Assembly (NCBI GenBank): GCA_943788025.1
Contig: CALSOR010000009.1
Coordinates: forward strand, 217,149-281,148
Source: JABAAE01 sp905480545
GTDB taxonomy: Bacteria > Planctomycetota > Planctomycetia > Pirellulales > Pirellulaceae
Length of the DNA stretch: 64,000 nucleotides
Reading direction: 5' to 3'
Shown here piece by piece: positions 35,192 through 46,100 of the stretch; within the stretch, counting starts at the first letter, position 1; each line of letters opens with the position of its first letter. The notes under the pieces were generated by a model. The model saw nothing but the letters and a program-made list of their open reading frames with translations. It had not been told where the DNA came from and did no database searches. The position numbers were made by a program, and so were the translations under genes.

Positions 35192-36752
35192 ATGCCGAAG
35201 AACAAAAAAAATGATTTGGATGTTACTCGTCGCGTTGCGTTGAAAACGGCCGCGACCACAGGAGCTGGAATTGTAGTAAGTGGATCAATTGCGGGCGCAG
35301 CTGGTAATGATGAAACAATTGCGACAGTAGAACGAGTTGAAGCTAAAGAGCAATGGTTTTCTCAACGAGCTTACAGTCTGAGTGGTAACAAGGTGTTGGT
35401 GCCAAAGGAGGGTGGTTCTTTTCCGAAAACAACGCTTGCTCTTCAGATTTATCGCCCCAAAGCTCCTCAGGAAATCGCTAACATCGTGAAGAGCTACCCA
35501 GCGACAACGCCCATTGCATGCGTATGTGGGGGGGCATGAATCATCCAATGCAGCCATTTTTGCAAGCAGCGAAGCCGTTGTGTTGGATATGAAAAATCTG
35601 AATTCAATTGAGTTTACACGGGACGATGAAGGATTGCTCGTGACGGTGGGTGCTGGCGTTGTCTTTCGCGAACTTGTTGAAGCAGTCAAGAACCAACGTG
35701 GCGCTTTACCCGTGGGGACTGGCCCAGGAGTCGGTGTGGTTGGCTACATCGTAAACGGTGGATTGAGTGGTTACTTTACCCGACGCCTTGGGTTGTTGGG
35801 GCAGCGAGTTGTCAAAGCGACAATGGTCACCGCAGCGGGCGAGATTCGCGTTCTTACTGCCAAGGATGAACTCCTTACTGCCATGATGGGAGCCGGCAGT
35901 GCGTTAGGAATCATCACCGATGTCACGATTCGCGTGGCACCTGAGACAGTTATTCAGAGCACAGAACAAAGAGTCTTCTCGTTCAAGAATCGAGAACAGG
36001 CCACGGCGTTTTGCCGTGGCGCCCTTGGCATCATGAGAGATGATGTTCTTTCGACGGAAGGCGTCTCGTTTGAATTGGTGGTCACCGGCACAAAAGCTCT
36101 CGTGGCGACCTTGATCTTTTTTGATTCCTTCGATGGAAGCAAATCAGACTTTGTCAAACCGTTAGAGGAACTCGCAGCTGGCATGGAGCTTCCGCAGGTT
36201 GCGGAATTTGGCTGGTCATCCTGGTACGAAGCCGCAGCTGCCTTGTGGCCCGTGATCAACGAAATGAAAGGCGCCCCGCTCGTCACGCTACAACACTGCG
36301 TCGGAACAAGGGGGATCCCCGAGGAGCGGATCCTCAAATTTGTCAGTGATACGATGGTCGCTGAGCTTCCTTTGGACGAAGCCGAGATGTCAATCATTGA
36401 AATCCGTACGCTTGGAGGCGCGGCATTAACAAAGAGCAAGGTTCCCTCGGGAAACTGCCAGCACCAGTTTTTTATCGATTTGATAACAATGTACGATGCG
36501 AAGAATAAGACGCTGAAGGAAAGGCAAGAGATTGCGGAAGCTGTTAGACGCGTCGTAGAAAAAGCAAAAACGGTGAAGGGACTTTCGGTCGACTTCAGCG
36601 GAACGCATTCTCAGCCGGACGATCCATACACCTCAGTGAAATCGTCCCTGATTTTTGGAACGGAGACCACAGCCAACATGGTCAAGGCTATGAAAAAAGA
36701 TCTAGACCCAAGTAATCGTTTTCGGTTCCACCCTTTTACGAAGCTTCTATGA
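35192..36752 (+). pseudogene. Tat-exported FAD-binding oxidoreductase, frameshifted at a G7 tract
   Basis: Two overlapping frames (35192-35539 and 35514-36752) form one FAD_binding_4-type oxidoreductase of about 520 residues. The N-terminus has a twin-arginine signal (TRRVALKTAATTGAGIVVSG). The FAD-binding motif is split exactly at seven G (35528-35534): CVCGG in the first frame and GGHESSNAAIFASS in the second. Six G would restore one frame. The rest is intact: VTVGAGVVFRELV, GPGVGVVGYIVNGGLSGYF, GAGSALGIITDVTIRV and a C-terminal DPSNRFRFHP of berberine-bridge-type enzymes. It could be a phase-variable gene, a fresh pseudogene or a base-call error. ATG 35192 has GGAAA upstream. Confidence 0.85.
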
Positions 36753-37923
36753 GTTTTGGTTGCTTCCTGGCACTCTATATGTCCGCACTCTATATGTCGG
36801 CACGAAAGAAAGAGGGTGTGAATAAAACGGAGATTCCAATCGTGTTCACTGCGGATGTTGCCAGCATTCGTGTTGAAAAAGATTTAAACGACGATAGCAA
36901 TTTGCTGCAAGATCTTTCAAACGCATTCGACGTGCAGCCTGCTTATCCTTGTTGATTCAAAGCGGTAAGTCGATTGGCCAGGCTCTCATGTAAGCACTCT
37001 TTGCTCATCAGTAAAAAGTGTTTGGACTGATCTGTCTTGATTGTGATGCGTTTTAGGGCGCTGAAGGTGAATCGATTTTAATCCGTCACGAAATAAGAAT
37101 AGGCATAAATCGCGTTGGCAATCCTCGGCATCATTGGACGACCAGCGAGACGTCTGACGGGTTCAGGCGGAAGGCAATGGATTGATGTCGACACCAGTAT
37201 TTGGTCACTGTTCAATCCCCTCGAGTTTCAGGATGCGTCTGAACTGCGATCTGTAGTTTGTTGCCGGTTCCGCAGACCTCCGAGTCCGATTCGTTACCTC
37301 CATTGAATTCAGATTTCAATTTTATATCTGTGTCGAGCGAAACTCAATTCGCTGCCAATTGGCAAGGCTTCGGTCGTGAAAAGAAGGGAATCATCTTGGC
37401 AGTCCAGAGGCTGAACATACAAGACGGAAAGTCCTGGAATTCCAGCGAGCGTCCAAGCAAAGATCGAAAACAAGATGAAGTTGTATTCCGAGGGAAAGTC
37501 GTTTTTTGTGCTTTCCATTTTTCCGGAATGGGAACATCAGGCCTGCTTTATTTTTAAAATTCGACTTTCTCATCGGGCACTGGTAACTTGGTAGAAACAA
37601 TTGTGGTCTTAGTTCGAACTGACAGATCAAATCAGATAAGAAAAAATAAGACTTTTCCACAATGAATTTCAGACTTGCTCATCAGGACGGCCAATAAATT
37701 TATCAGATAGCCGAAACGCTACGCGTGATTTGTTTCGCCGTAATATTTGATGCGTCATGATGAAATTTGACTTTGCCCAATCACTTTTTTATGTAAGAAA
37801 ATTCCATAGCGAGACGTTTGATCGCAGTCTCCTGAAATCGATTTATTCCAGAAGGTATCGATTTCGCAATCGGTTTGAGCGATCATTTGCATTAAATTCC
37901 TTAACCTTATTTACGGTGTGTCA
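36753..37923. other. 1.2-kb gap without recognised gene
   Basis: Contains a 15-bp tandem duplication at 36770-36799. Short coding-like pieces occur on both strands, for example a minus-strand piece near 37400-37500 (NFILFSIFAWTLAGIPGLSV). None can be assigned to a family or given a start. Confidence 0.4.
36770..36799. repeat. 15-bp tandem duplication
   Basis: gcactctatatgtc occurs at 36770 and 36785, just after the stop codon of the FAD oxidoreductase. It is in frame with a short open frame from 36749 that I do not accept as a gene. Confidence 0.85.
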
Positions 37924-38622
37924 ATGTCGAACGATGAATCAGTCCAGGAATTGAAATTAGACCTAGAGAAATTGGAAAAGGAGTACTCCGCGTTGAAGTC
38001 GGCGTTGGCCCGATCAAGAAACAGTCGTTTGATTGTTTTGGTTGGAGCGTTTTTCGTTGTCGGAATCGTCGGCCTTCTTTTTTGGTCATTTGCCAAAGAG
38101 ATAATGAGTGATCAATACAAGGAAAAGCTGATTGCACTAGCGGAAGAAACGCTTGAAAAAAATAAAGATGATTATCTGAATGAAGTGCAGCAACTTGTAA
38201 ATGAATCCGCTCCGATTCTTAAGAATGCGTTTTACGCGCGAACCAAGCTGGATATGCCGAAATATACAGCCGCGATTGCTGAACAACGTGAAAAATTTGC
38301 GGAGTCGATTCGGACGCAAATGAGAGATGATGTCAACAATCAGTACCGAGAAGTGGTGAAGAAATACTCGGACAAGTTGGCTAAGGAATTCCCGGAACTC
38401 GAATCGCCTGAGCTTAAGGAGAAAGCAATTGCGGCAATTGAAAAAGCGTTTGAATCGATTGTGGAGAAGTACTATATCGATTCGTTGGCTGAGGGCATTG
38501 AGGATATCTACAGTCAATGGGATGGGTTCCCGGTCAGCAAGATTGTTGATGAGAGCGCACCAGCGGAAGACCTCTTGATCGGTTTGCTAATGGAATTAGT
38601 TGGGAAAAAAATTGCAAACTGA
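37924..38622 (+). CDS. single-pass membrane protein with helical extracytoplasmic domain (copy 1)
   Basis: 232 residues. A short charged cytosolic coiled coil (VQELKLDLEKLEKEYSALKS) is followed by one transmembrane helix at about 36-56 (RLIVLVGAFFVVGIVGLLFW) and then about 175 residues of charged helix (TLEKNKDDYLNEVQQLVNES, KFAESIRTQMRDDVNNQYRE). No family is recognised. The start is the ATG at 37924, two codons after a GTG. The gene 107 bases downstream has the same architecture and size, suggesting an old tandem duplication and a shared complex. Confidence 0.7.
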   Translation: MSNDESVQELKLDLEKLEKEYSALKSALARSRNSRLIVLVGAFFVVGIVGLLFWSFAKEIMSDQYKEKLIALAEETLEKNKDDYLNEVQQLVNESAPILKNAFYARTKLDMPKYTAAIAEQREKFAESIRTQMRDDVNNQYREVVKKYSDKLAKEFPELESPELKEKAIAAIEKAFESIVEKYYIDSLAEGIEDIYSQWDGFPVSKIVDESAPAEDLLIGLLMELVGKKIAN

Positions 38623-38729
38623 AGTGTCGCGAAAAATACAATCCTAAAGCCCAAATCTGATACGTAAATGATTTGCAGGCCCCATTTAAATAATTGAAAC
38701 AAAACACTTTTTCTGCTTTGGAATGAAAA

Positions 38730-39410
38730 ATGAACAACACAAATGAACAGATTGAAAAGTTGACTCGTGGCATGAAAAAAAGCAGCGATTCGATCAATCG
38801 TGGATCAACACAATTGCTAATTGTTGCGTTTTGTCTGTTTGCGCTCAGCATCGGCTACTTCACCTTTGGCTATTACCAGTTTCGTGATGTGACCAAGCCA
38901 GAAAACGTGGTTTTAATCGCACAGGGAGTTGTTGACGATAACATTGCTGTCTTACGCGCTAATCTTCAATCTGAAGTAAATAAAAATTCGGACACTTGGG
39001 CGGAACAGCTTAGTGATGCGGCGATAAAATCTGTTCCCAATATGCGAAAGCAACTTGAAGATTTTGTTTCTCTGCAAATTGACGAGCGTGTCAAGCAATC
39101 GATTGATGTGACCAATCCGGAGTTTGAAAAATTTGTTTCCCAAAACAATGAGCCATTGAAGAAAGCGTTCAGTGATCTTGCGGGAAATGCAGAGGTTTCT
39201 GATGAACTCGTTGAAATTATCTCAAATGAGGTTGACCGACGCTTGCAAACCAGTATCCAATCCGATGCGGAAAACGTCTTGAACCTAATGGTTCAACTTA
39301 AAGCCAAGATCAGAAAATTGGAAAAGGGCGTTAATCTAACTGAGGAGGAAAAGCTTGAACGGGAGATTCTAGCAACCACCCGATTTATTCAGGAATCGGA
39401 AATGAAGTAA
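38730..39410 (+). CDS. single-pass membrane protein with helical extracytoplasmic domain (copy 2)
   Basis: 226 residues with the same plan as its upstream neighbour. A short charged N-terminus (EQIEKLTRGMKKSSDSI) is followed by one transmembrane helix at about 28-49 (LLIVAFCLFALSIGYFTFGY) and a long helical outer domain (VLRANLQSEVNKNSDTWAEQ, MRKQLEDFVSLQIDERVKQS). The C-terminal coiled coil (MVQLKAKIRKLEKGV) has no counterpart in copy 1. GGAATG lies upstream of the start. The two are probably co-transcribed. Function is unknown. Confidence 0.7.
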   Translation: MNNTNEQIEKLTRGMKKSSDSINRGSTQLLIVAFCLFALSIGYFTFGYYQFRDVTKPENVVLIAQGVVDDNIAVLRANLQSEVNKNSDTWAEQLSDAAIKSVPNMRKQLEDFVSLQIDERVKQSIDVTNPEFEKFVSQNNEPLKKAFSDLAGNAEVSDELVEIISNEVDRRLQTSIQSDAENVLNLMVQLKAKIRKLEKGVNLTEEEKLEREILATTRFIQESEMK

Positions 39411-39630
39411 AGCACGTTTGAGCCGTCACAAAGCGGCCAATGACTTGAATTTTGGAAATGCATCCGCGTCGTTTTCATTCCGATTTGAACCAAAGAATTC
39501 GATAATTGGTCGTCTTTCCGCCAGTGATCCGCGCACGAAAATCTGCACCAGAAAAACAAGAAAAATCGGGTTGGGATTTTGTGTTGAAGGGAAAGACGAG
39601 CAAACAATCACTATTTACTAATGAATAGAT

Positions 39631-40112
39631 AGTGCACGCATGGAGGCGGATGGAGCGTGGTATTTCGGTTGAAAGGGTTTGCAGCAAGTTAGGTTTGAGC
39701 CAGCAGGCGTTTTACAGTTGGAAGAAAAAGTTTGGCGATCTTGGTGTTGCCGATCTTGGTGTTGCCGATCTTGGTGTTGCCGATCTTCGAAAACTGAGGT
39801 GTTGGAAGAGTAGCACGGCAATGCGACTGAGTGAGTGAACGATTCGCCTGTTGGGTGTCGAAGCTTGCTCGCTCGACCTACTCTATGAATCCAGCAGGGA
39901 GGCGCGTGCTGCGCTTCGAATGCGTTTGAAAGATCTTGCAGTCACGGGTGTCCATTGCGGCTATCGTCGCTTGCATAGTCTAATTCAATGGGAAGGCTGG
40001 TCGGTGAATGCAAACGAATTTTTCGTCTGTACAGCGAGGACAACCTGAGGATGCGAACCAATGCACCAAAACGCTGCGTTAGTTGCCGGAAGCGAGCAGG
40101 TCAACCAGAAGC
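39631..40112 (+). mobile_element. IS3-family remnant (orfA and orfB fragments)
   Basis: orfA helix-turn-helix: RGISVERVCSKLGLSQQAFY then SWKKKFGDLGVADL. The leucine-zipper end is lost after a triplicated 15-bp unit. orfB follows in another frame: ARAALRMRLKDLAVTGVHCG, YRRLHSLIQWEGWSV, and in a third frame LYSEDNLRMRTNAPKR. The integrase core is missing. Multiple frameshifts make it dead. Confidence 0.85.
39737..39787 (+). repeat. 15-bp tandem array, three copies plus a partial
   Basis: gatcttggtgttgcc is repeated three times exactly, then gatctt. In orfA of the IS3 remnant this triplicates Gly-Val-Ala-Asp-Leu where family members have one copy. Confidence 0.95.
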
Positions 40113-40220
40113 GACTCGCATTGGCGATTGTTGACCAAATGACCATGTGATTTTTCTCACTAAAATTGGTTCGAAAAAAAATCGCAGATCGATGGTATCG
40201 GTTTCATTTTAATCGCTGGC

Positions 40221-40256
40221 GTTGATTTTTAGGTGCGTTGATTTTTAGGTGCGTTG
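40221..40256. repeat. 16-bp tandem duplication at a gene end
   Basis: gttgatttttaggtgc at 40221 and 40237, then a partial. The duplication overlaps the stop codon of the minus-strand methyltransferase gene and changes its last residues. Confidence 0.9.
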
Positions 40257-41176
40257 GCTTTCAGGGGCGGTAGAAAAGGGTTGTTTTTGACGATGTATTC
40301 CAAATGCTTGGCGTTTGTTCCGCAACATCCACCCAAAATCTTCATTCCTTGATGTCTCAGCAATGAAAGCATTTCTTCGCCCCATTCAGTTACTTCATTT
40401 ATTTGAAGATCCTCAGAGCCATCAAGATCGAAGTGATCCAATGAGGAAGCATTTCCCTGGAAACCGATCAATCGCGAAAACAGTTCCCGAGGCTGCTGAT
40501 CAGCACAAAGAAACGTAGGATAAGCGCAGTTTATCATGTAGCCGATAGGGATCTCTTGCACTGCTGAATCAATGGAAATAATCGAATCGAGCAACGATGT
40601 GCCGTCGAGTGCTAATCCGAACCGGTCAATGACAAAGCTGATGATGTAGGGCGTTCCCGTCTTTGCCATTGCGGCAGCGATTCCGGTGGCTTCAGCAACC
40701 GATGGTATGGTTGCCGCCATCAGGAAGTCTACGCCCGCGTTGGAAAGCTGGTCGATTTGCCAGGCGTGAAACTCTTCACCTTCAGCAGCAGAAAGCGATT
40801 CCCCTGGTTGGTAACAATCGTTTTTGCATCCGATAAGCCCACCGACTTTGACATTCGGACTCTCTAATTCATCACGAATGTCAACGAGAAAATGAACAGC
40901 ATCACGGTTAATGTTTGGATCTGCATCGGCGTGCTGAACTCGCTCCGAGTTCGTGCGCCATGTCGGTGTGCACATCAAGAACGGCAGTTCGGCATCGATC
41001 GCGATATTTGCATAGTCGAGATAAAGCTTGCGAAGTTCGCTGCGTCCTTTGGGGTCATAAATTAGTCCGCCATGCTGTAGCAATGGATCCAGCGGTGCGA
41101 TACCGCCTCGTCGAATGGGCTCAACGATGGCCGCTTCCATCAGGATGAGTTCATGTTTGTCCAGAAATGCTTGCAT
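40229..41176 (-). CDS. homocysteine S-methyltransferase family protein
   Basis: 315 residues. The TIM-barrel fold of Hcy methyltransferases with the three zinc Cys: Cys217 in MINCAYP and Cys284-Cys285 in GGCCGTN. Family members move a methyl group from S-methylmethionine, betaine or methylcobalamin to homocysteine or related thiols. The N-terminal MEAAIVEPIRRGG is unlike the usual DGGxGTEL start, so the substrate may differ. The final residues are altered by a 16-bp tandem duplication spanning the stop. Cytosolic and otherwise intact. Confidence 0.88.
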   Translation of the reverse strand: MQAFLDKHELILMEAAIVEPIRRGGIAPLDPLLQHGGLIYDPKGRSELRKLYLDYANIAIDAELPFLMCTPTWRTNSERVQHADADPNINRDAVHFLVDIRDELESPNVKVGGLIGCKNDCYQPGESLSAAEGEEFHAWQIDQLSNAGVDFLMAATIPSVAEATGIAAAMAKTGTPYIISFVIDRFGLALDGTSLLDSIISIDSAVQEIPIGYMINCAYPTFLCADQQPRELFSRLIGFQGNASSLDHFDLDGSEDLQINEVTEWGEEMLSLLRHQGMKILGGCCGTNAKHLEYIVKNNPFLPPLKANAPKNQRT

Positions 41177-41581
41177 TTGGTTATCCCGGCGTCGGCGTTA
41201 ACAGTGACACGATGACACACATGTCGGATCAATATGTTTTGCTTGGTTACAAACGAATCGCTATTAGAAATCGATTGTGTCAGGGGAATGTTTTACCTTG
41301 GCACGGCCACCGTTCGGGATTAAGCAAGAAGATTAATTCTTAAGCCAATCACATAATCTCAAACACTAACCCGTTACACAATTTTCTCAACCGGCTGAAT
41401 TGCCCGACCGTTATCCATACTTCATACATTTGCCGCGGGGATGTGCTAGTAACGAAAAATGTGTAGTTGGTTTCCGCGGAATTCGGTCGGCGATTGGGAT
41501 GTAAAAAAGGAATTCAATTCAGGTGACATGCAGTGAAATCTTGGGTGGCCAACCCGAATCAAAAATCTCGCGAGAAATCCG
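41177..41581. other. gap without recognised gene
   Basis: Separates two minus-strand genes; I see no gene or terminator. Confidence 0.4.
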
Positions 41582-42514
41582 CTATTGTAGGTCGGGCGTA
41601 CGCCCATGGATTCCGTACCGAACTGCATCCCACAAAAACCAGGAATAAGATCTGTAGATTGACGCTCCGGCTTTTTCGTATTCTGGCTGCAACAGTTGAT
41701 GAAGAGCGGGAAGGTTGTACCAGGGTACGCCGGGGAACAAATGATGCTCTAGATGGTAATTCAAATTGATATTAAAAAACGAAAAGAAACGACTGCCGGT
41801 TATTGTTCGCGTTTGTCTCAACGGATGATCGGTTGATGTCAGTTGATGCTCGGACCAACTTCTTATGTTGACCATTAAACTCGCCACTGCGAGCGGGATG
41901 ATCCAGCAGTGCAAAAGTACGTTGAAAAATCCCAGAAAATAGGCGGATAATAGGATCACCGAGAGGAAGAGAGCGATCAGCGTATTCTCTTTAAAAATAG
42001 CATTCCTCTCGGCGTTTGAGCACTGAGTCATCACCAGTTTTGCAATCCGCAAACCAAATACGAGCGTACCGAAAAGGAACCAAAGGTAAAAAACCATGCT
42101 TTGGACCGTCCGGTTTTTCGAGACGTGAAGAAGTTCGTCAGGATCTTGCTCTGTGCGAGTATGCTTGTGATGCAATAAGTGGTTGGCTCCGAATGCGGAA
42201 ACTGAGAGAAGTGTCGGTACCCCGGATAGAAAACCAAGTACACGGTTCCATCGTTTGTTTCGAAACAGGTTGCCATGGATGCCTTCATGCATGAAATTTC
42301 CAATTCCATGCACAACCATGCCAGCCAAAAAATAACACGCAACTCAGATGCTCCAATGCGGAGCATTCATGATTAACCATCCCAGTCCGATCCAGACCAG
42401 CACAAATAGTATTTGGATCAGGTTCCAATGTGGATTCAGGACGCCCAAACGATGGATTTCGCGTTTTTTTTCACTGGAAAGTGTTTGATACCATTCTGAT
42501 TGCGTCATTGCCAT
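41582..42514 (-). pseudogene. membrane fatty-acid desaturase with one in-frame TGA
   Basis: One continuous frame of about 310 codons is interrupted only by TGA at 42344-42346, between APHWSI and VACYFLAGMVVHG. The three histidine boxes of the di-iron desaturase/hydroxylase family are intact: HEGIHGN, HHKHTRTEQDPDE and HLEHHLFPGVPWYNLP. Four or more transmembrane helices are visible (FVLVWIGLGWLIM, MVFYLWFLFGTLVFGL, LIALFLSVILLSAYFL). It would insert double bonds in membrane lipids or hydroxylate carotenoids or sphingolipids. A CGA-to-TGA change is the simplest lesion. The start MAMTQSEWYQ at 42514 is inferred. Confidence 0.85.
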
Positions 42515-43187
42515 TTTTAATAAATGCCCTGTTTTGTTGTTCCGAATGCGATATTGATCGAAGCGAAGGAAAAGAAATCTGAAATACAATGAATTGCATT
42601 GATGAATAGAGATGCGGAATCGGATTGTCGCAAGGGAGCAACACCGTGCGTGATGTTACCAAGAAGAAAATCCGTTAATACCCAGTTCCGGTTGAATTGG
42701 ACTTGCGATTACAGACCGACCAGCGGGGCCGGATAGCCTGCGTTCAATAAAAATCGGGCTGCATGTCGGATTCGTTCGCATGATCCTAAAGAGACAAGGA
42801 AGAACCAATAAGCGACGTTCAACTGGAATTTAGTGTAACAAAGCCACGCTGGGAATGTATCACCCGCTAGGCGGAGCGCTCATTCTTTCCAAGCACAAAT
42901 AACGCTCGCGAAGATTTCAATCTGGATCGATCCTCCCTGGTTTTTGGTTCTGTATCGATTCACGCGGTTTTTTCTTCGGATGCCAATTCGCGAATTACGC
43001 TTTCAATCTTCGTTAACGATCGTCATTCTTGGGTTGCCCACTAATTTTTGGGAAATGCAGCACGACAGGAATCGCCGTCAATCTGTTTGTGTCGTATTCG
43101 GATTTATCGATACAATGGTTGGCGATGACGATCCGCGGGTATGCCGGTGGGTATCAGGATCTTAAACACCGACTTGAATAATTCGAA
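42515..43187. other. divergent gap
   Basis: This 670-base gap lies between the minus-strand desaturase and the large plus-strand gene. It should hold the promoter of the latter; no gene is recognised. A short inverted repeat CAATG-aattg-CATTG lies near 42587. Confidence 0.4.
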
Positions 43188-46100
43188 ATGGAATATCGCG
43201 TGAAGTCACTGCAAATCATTCTGCTCGTTGTCCTGCCAACATTTTTCGCGACGTGGGTGCGTTCCCAGGATGCTGGTTCTCATTCACTTCGTGCGGGTGT
43301 CGCATCGATTGATATCTCGCCTGCTACTTTGCCGGCACTGCGTAATGGTGGGTTTTTGCAAGGACGCTCCAATCGGTTAGACGATCCGCTGCATGTCAGG
43401 TGCTTGGTGCTCAGCCAAGACGCAGAGACGATAGCGATTGTGATTGTCGATTCGTGCATGTTTCCAATTTCTCTTTGCGACGAGATCAAACGACTTGTTA
43501 CCCAATCCACCGAAATACCAAGCAATCGAATATTGATTAGCGCAACTCATACGCATTCTGCACCATCGGCGATGACCTGTTTGGGTTGTGGTGCCGACGA
43601 CGCTTACGTGAAATTTGTGCCGCCTCGGGTTGCGCGGGCTGTCACGGAGGCTTTTCAAAATCGTCGGCCTGCGAAATTAGGATGGACGGTGGTGGACGGA
43701 ACCGAATTCACAAACTGTCGTCGCTGGATCACGCGAAGCGATCGAATGGGAACCGATCCATTCGGCAAAAGAACCGTTCGTGCCATGATGCATCCTGGCT
43801 ATCAAAACCCAATCTACGTGAGTCCAGCCGGACCGATCGATCCGGCAGTGTCCATACTGAGTATTGTCTCTGCGAAGGACGAAATACCGATTTGCGTGAT
43901 GGCTAATCTTTCAATGCACTACTTCGGCGCTGGACAGGGATTTTCAGCTGACTATTTCGGTGAGGTTGCTCGTTTTCTGGAGTCTCGCATCGACAAAACC
44001 AGTGGCAAAACAACGTCTCGCTTTGTGGGGATCATGTCGCAAGGGACAAGTGGTGATCTTCACTGGATGGACTATAGTCGACCTCGAAAAAACATCATTC
44101 GATCGGACTACGCGGCTAGAGTCGCGGATCGTGTTCTTGAGGCTTGGAAGACAATCGATCACCAAGGAAGCATCACGCTTTCGATGGCGGAGAAACGATT
44201 AAAGATCGGTCGCAGGACTCCATCACGCGGACGGCTTGAGTGGGCTCGCCCGATCAACAAGAAACGCGGTGATGTCCCTCCGCGTAACCAGATCGAAGTA
44301 TATGCGGAACAGGCCGAGTGGATTCATGATAATCCAGAGGTGGAAATCGTTCTTCAGGCGGTCCGAATCGGCGATCTGGGGATCACTGCGATGCCAAACG
44401 AAGTGTATGGGATCACTGGTCTGAAATTAAAACGTCAAAGTCCGTTGACGACCTTCAATTTGGAACTTGCCAACGGAGCGGCAGGCTATATTCCACCACC
44501 TGAGCAACATCAACTGGGTGGTTATACAACTTGGCCGGCTCGCACAGCCGGTTTGGATGTGCAGGCGGAGCCGTTAATTGTGGAGACACTCGTTGAATTA
44601 TTGGAATCAGTGTCCGGAAAGAAACGTCGGGCAATGACCGATCCGATAACAGATTATTCGCGGGCTGCCATGAAGAAAAAGCCATCGGTATACTGGCGAC
44701 TGGATGACATGGACTCAAAACAGGCGTCAGATTGTATCGGTAACACGGATGCAAAATACAAAGGGGGCGTGGCATTGTACCTTCCCGGACCACCGGGACC
44801 CGGGTTCAAGAGTTCAGGTTACGGAAATCGCTCCGTCTATTGCGCAGGCGGGTACCTCCAAGGAGAGATAGGAGATTTGAAGCCCGAATTCAGCGTCGCA
44901 TTCTGGTTCTGGAATGGACTTCCAATAGATGCTCGGGATGTCACGGGGACCTTGCTTTCGTTCGATTCCGGAACACTTGAGATCGCCGGCAAAGGAGCGA
45001 GCTCAGGCCGACTGGTTTTTCGATCGGGTGAAACTTCTATTACCAGCAAGGCGGTGATTGCAACAAAACGTTGGCACCACGTTACGCTAACTAAAGTGGG
45101 AAATCGTGTTCTCGTTTATCTTGATGGCATCGAAGCACCGCAAATCGATGCCGAGTCCAAACCTTTGGGGCATTCGAAACAAATTCTGTTAGGCAGTAAC
45201 GGAAATTCGGCGACGTCCTTTGACGGTAAGCTTGATGAGGTTCTGGTATTCGAACGGGCACTTGCGGCCAGTGAGATCGCAGAGTTGTACGCTGCCTCGG
45301 GCATGACGCCCCCTCCTCAACCGAAACCCAGTGTGATCCTCGGACCCAAACCGACGGATGAAGAATCTCGCAGGAACTATGCATCGGCGGTTCTGTCTTC
45401 TAAACCCGTTGCGTTCTGGCGACTGCATGATCAGGAAACTCCGACGGCTATGGAGGCAAGAGGGCGATTACCCGCGACCTACGAGCATCTTTCTTCGCCG
45501 TTCCAAGCCGAAAAAATCAGACCAAACTTTACTGGCGGACGTGTCAGGGCAAAAGTTCCAAAACTTGGTAACACATACAGCGTCGAAATGTGGTTCCGGA
45601 ACGAGCTGCCAATCGACTCGCGGCCCGTCACTGGCTATCTGTTTTCGCGTGGCATCGTAGGAGCAGAAGGCGCTCCGGGCGATAGTCTTGGACTGGGCGG
45701 TACCCATTCGCACGGTGGAAGGCTCTTCTTGTTTAACGGCAACCAGAAGGACCAACTTGTTGCGGGCTCGACTCAAATCATTTCCGGAAGCTGGTCGCAT
45801 GTCGTGATGGTTCGACAAAACCAAAGAGTTATGCTGTATCTCAATGGTGACCCAAAACCAGAGATTGACGAAGACTTGCCTGTTTCGTTTCCTACTGGCT
45901 GTGAAGACTTTCTGATCGGCGGGCGCAACGACAACTTTGCCAATCTACAAGGGATGCTTGAAGAGATTGCCCTGTACGATCGGGCATTGTTGCCGAAAGA
46001 AGTCCAGGCTCACTTTGCGGCCGCCGGCGTCAAGCCTGTTAAAGTCCCTTCTGAAAGTACGCCAGAACCGTTGGAGCAGCCCAAACCGACTGAACCGGTT

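Noticed and set aside
36749..36955. 67-codon frame overlapping the end of the FAD oxidoreductase by ATGA
   Set aside because: No family or ribosome site beyond the overlap, and its N-terminus is made by a 15-bp tandem duplication; probably chance.
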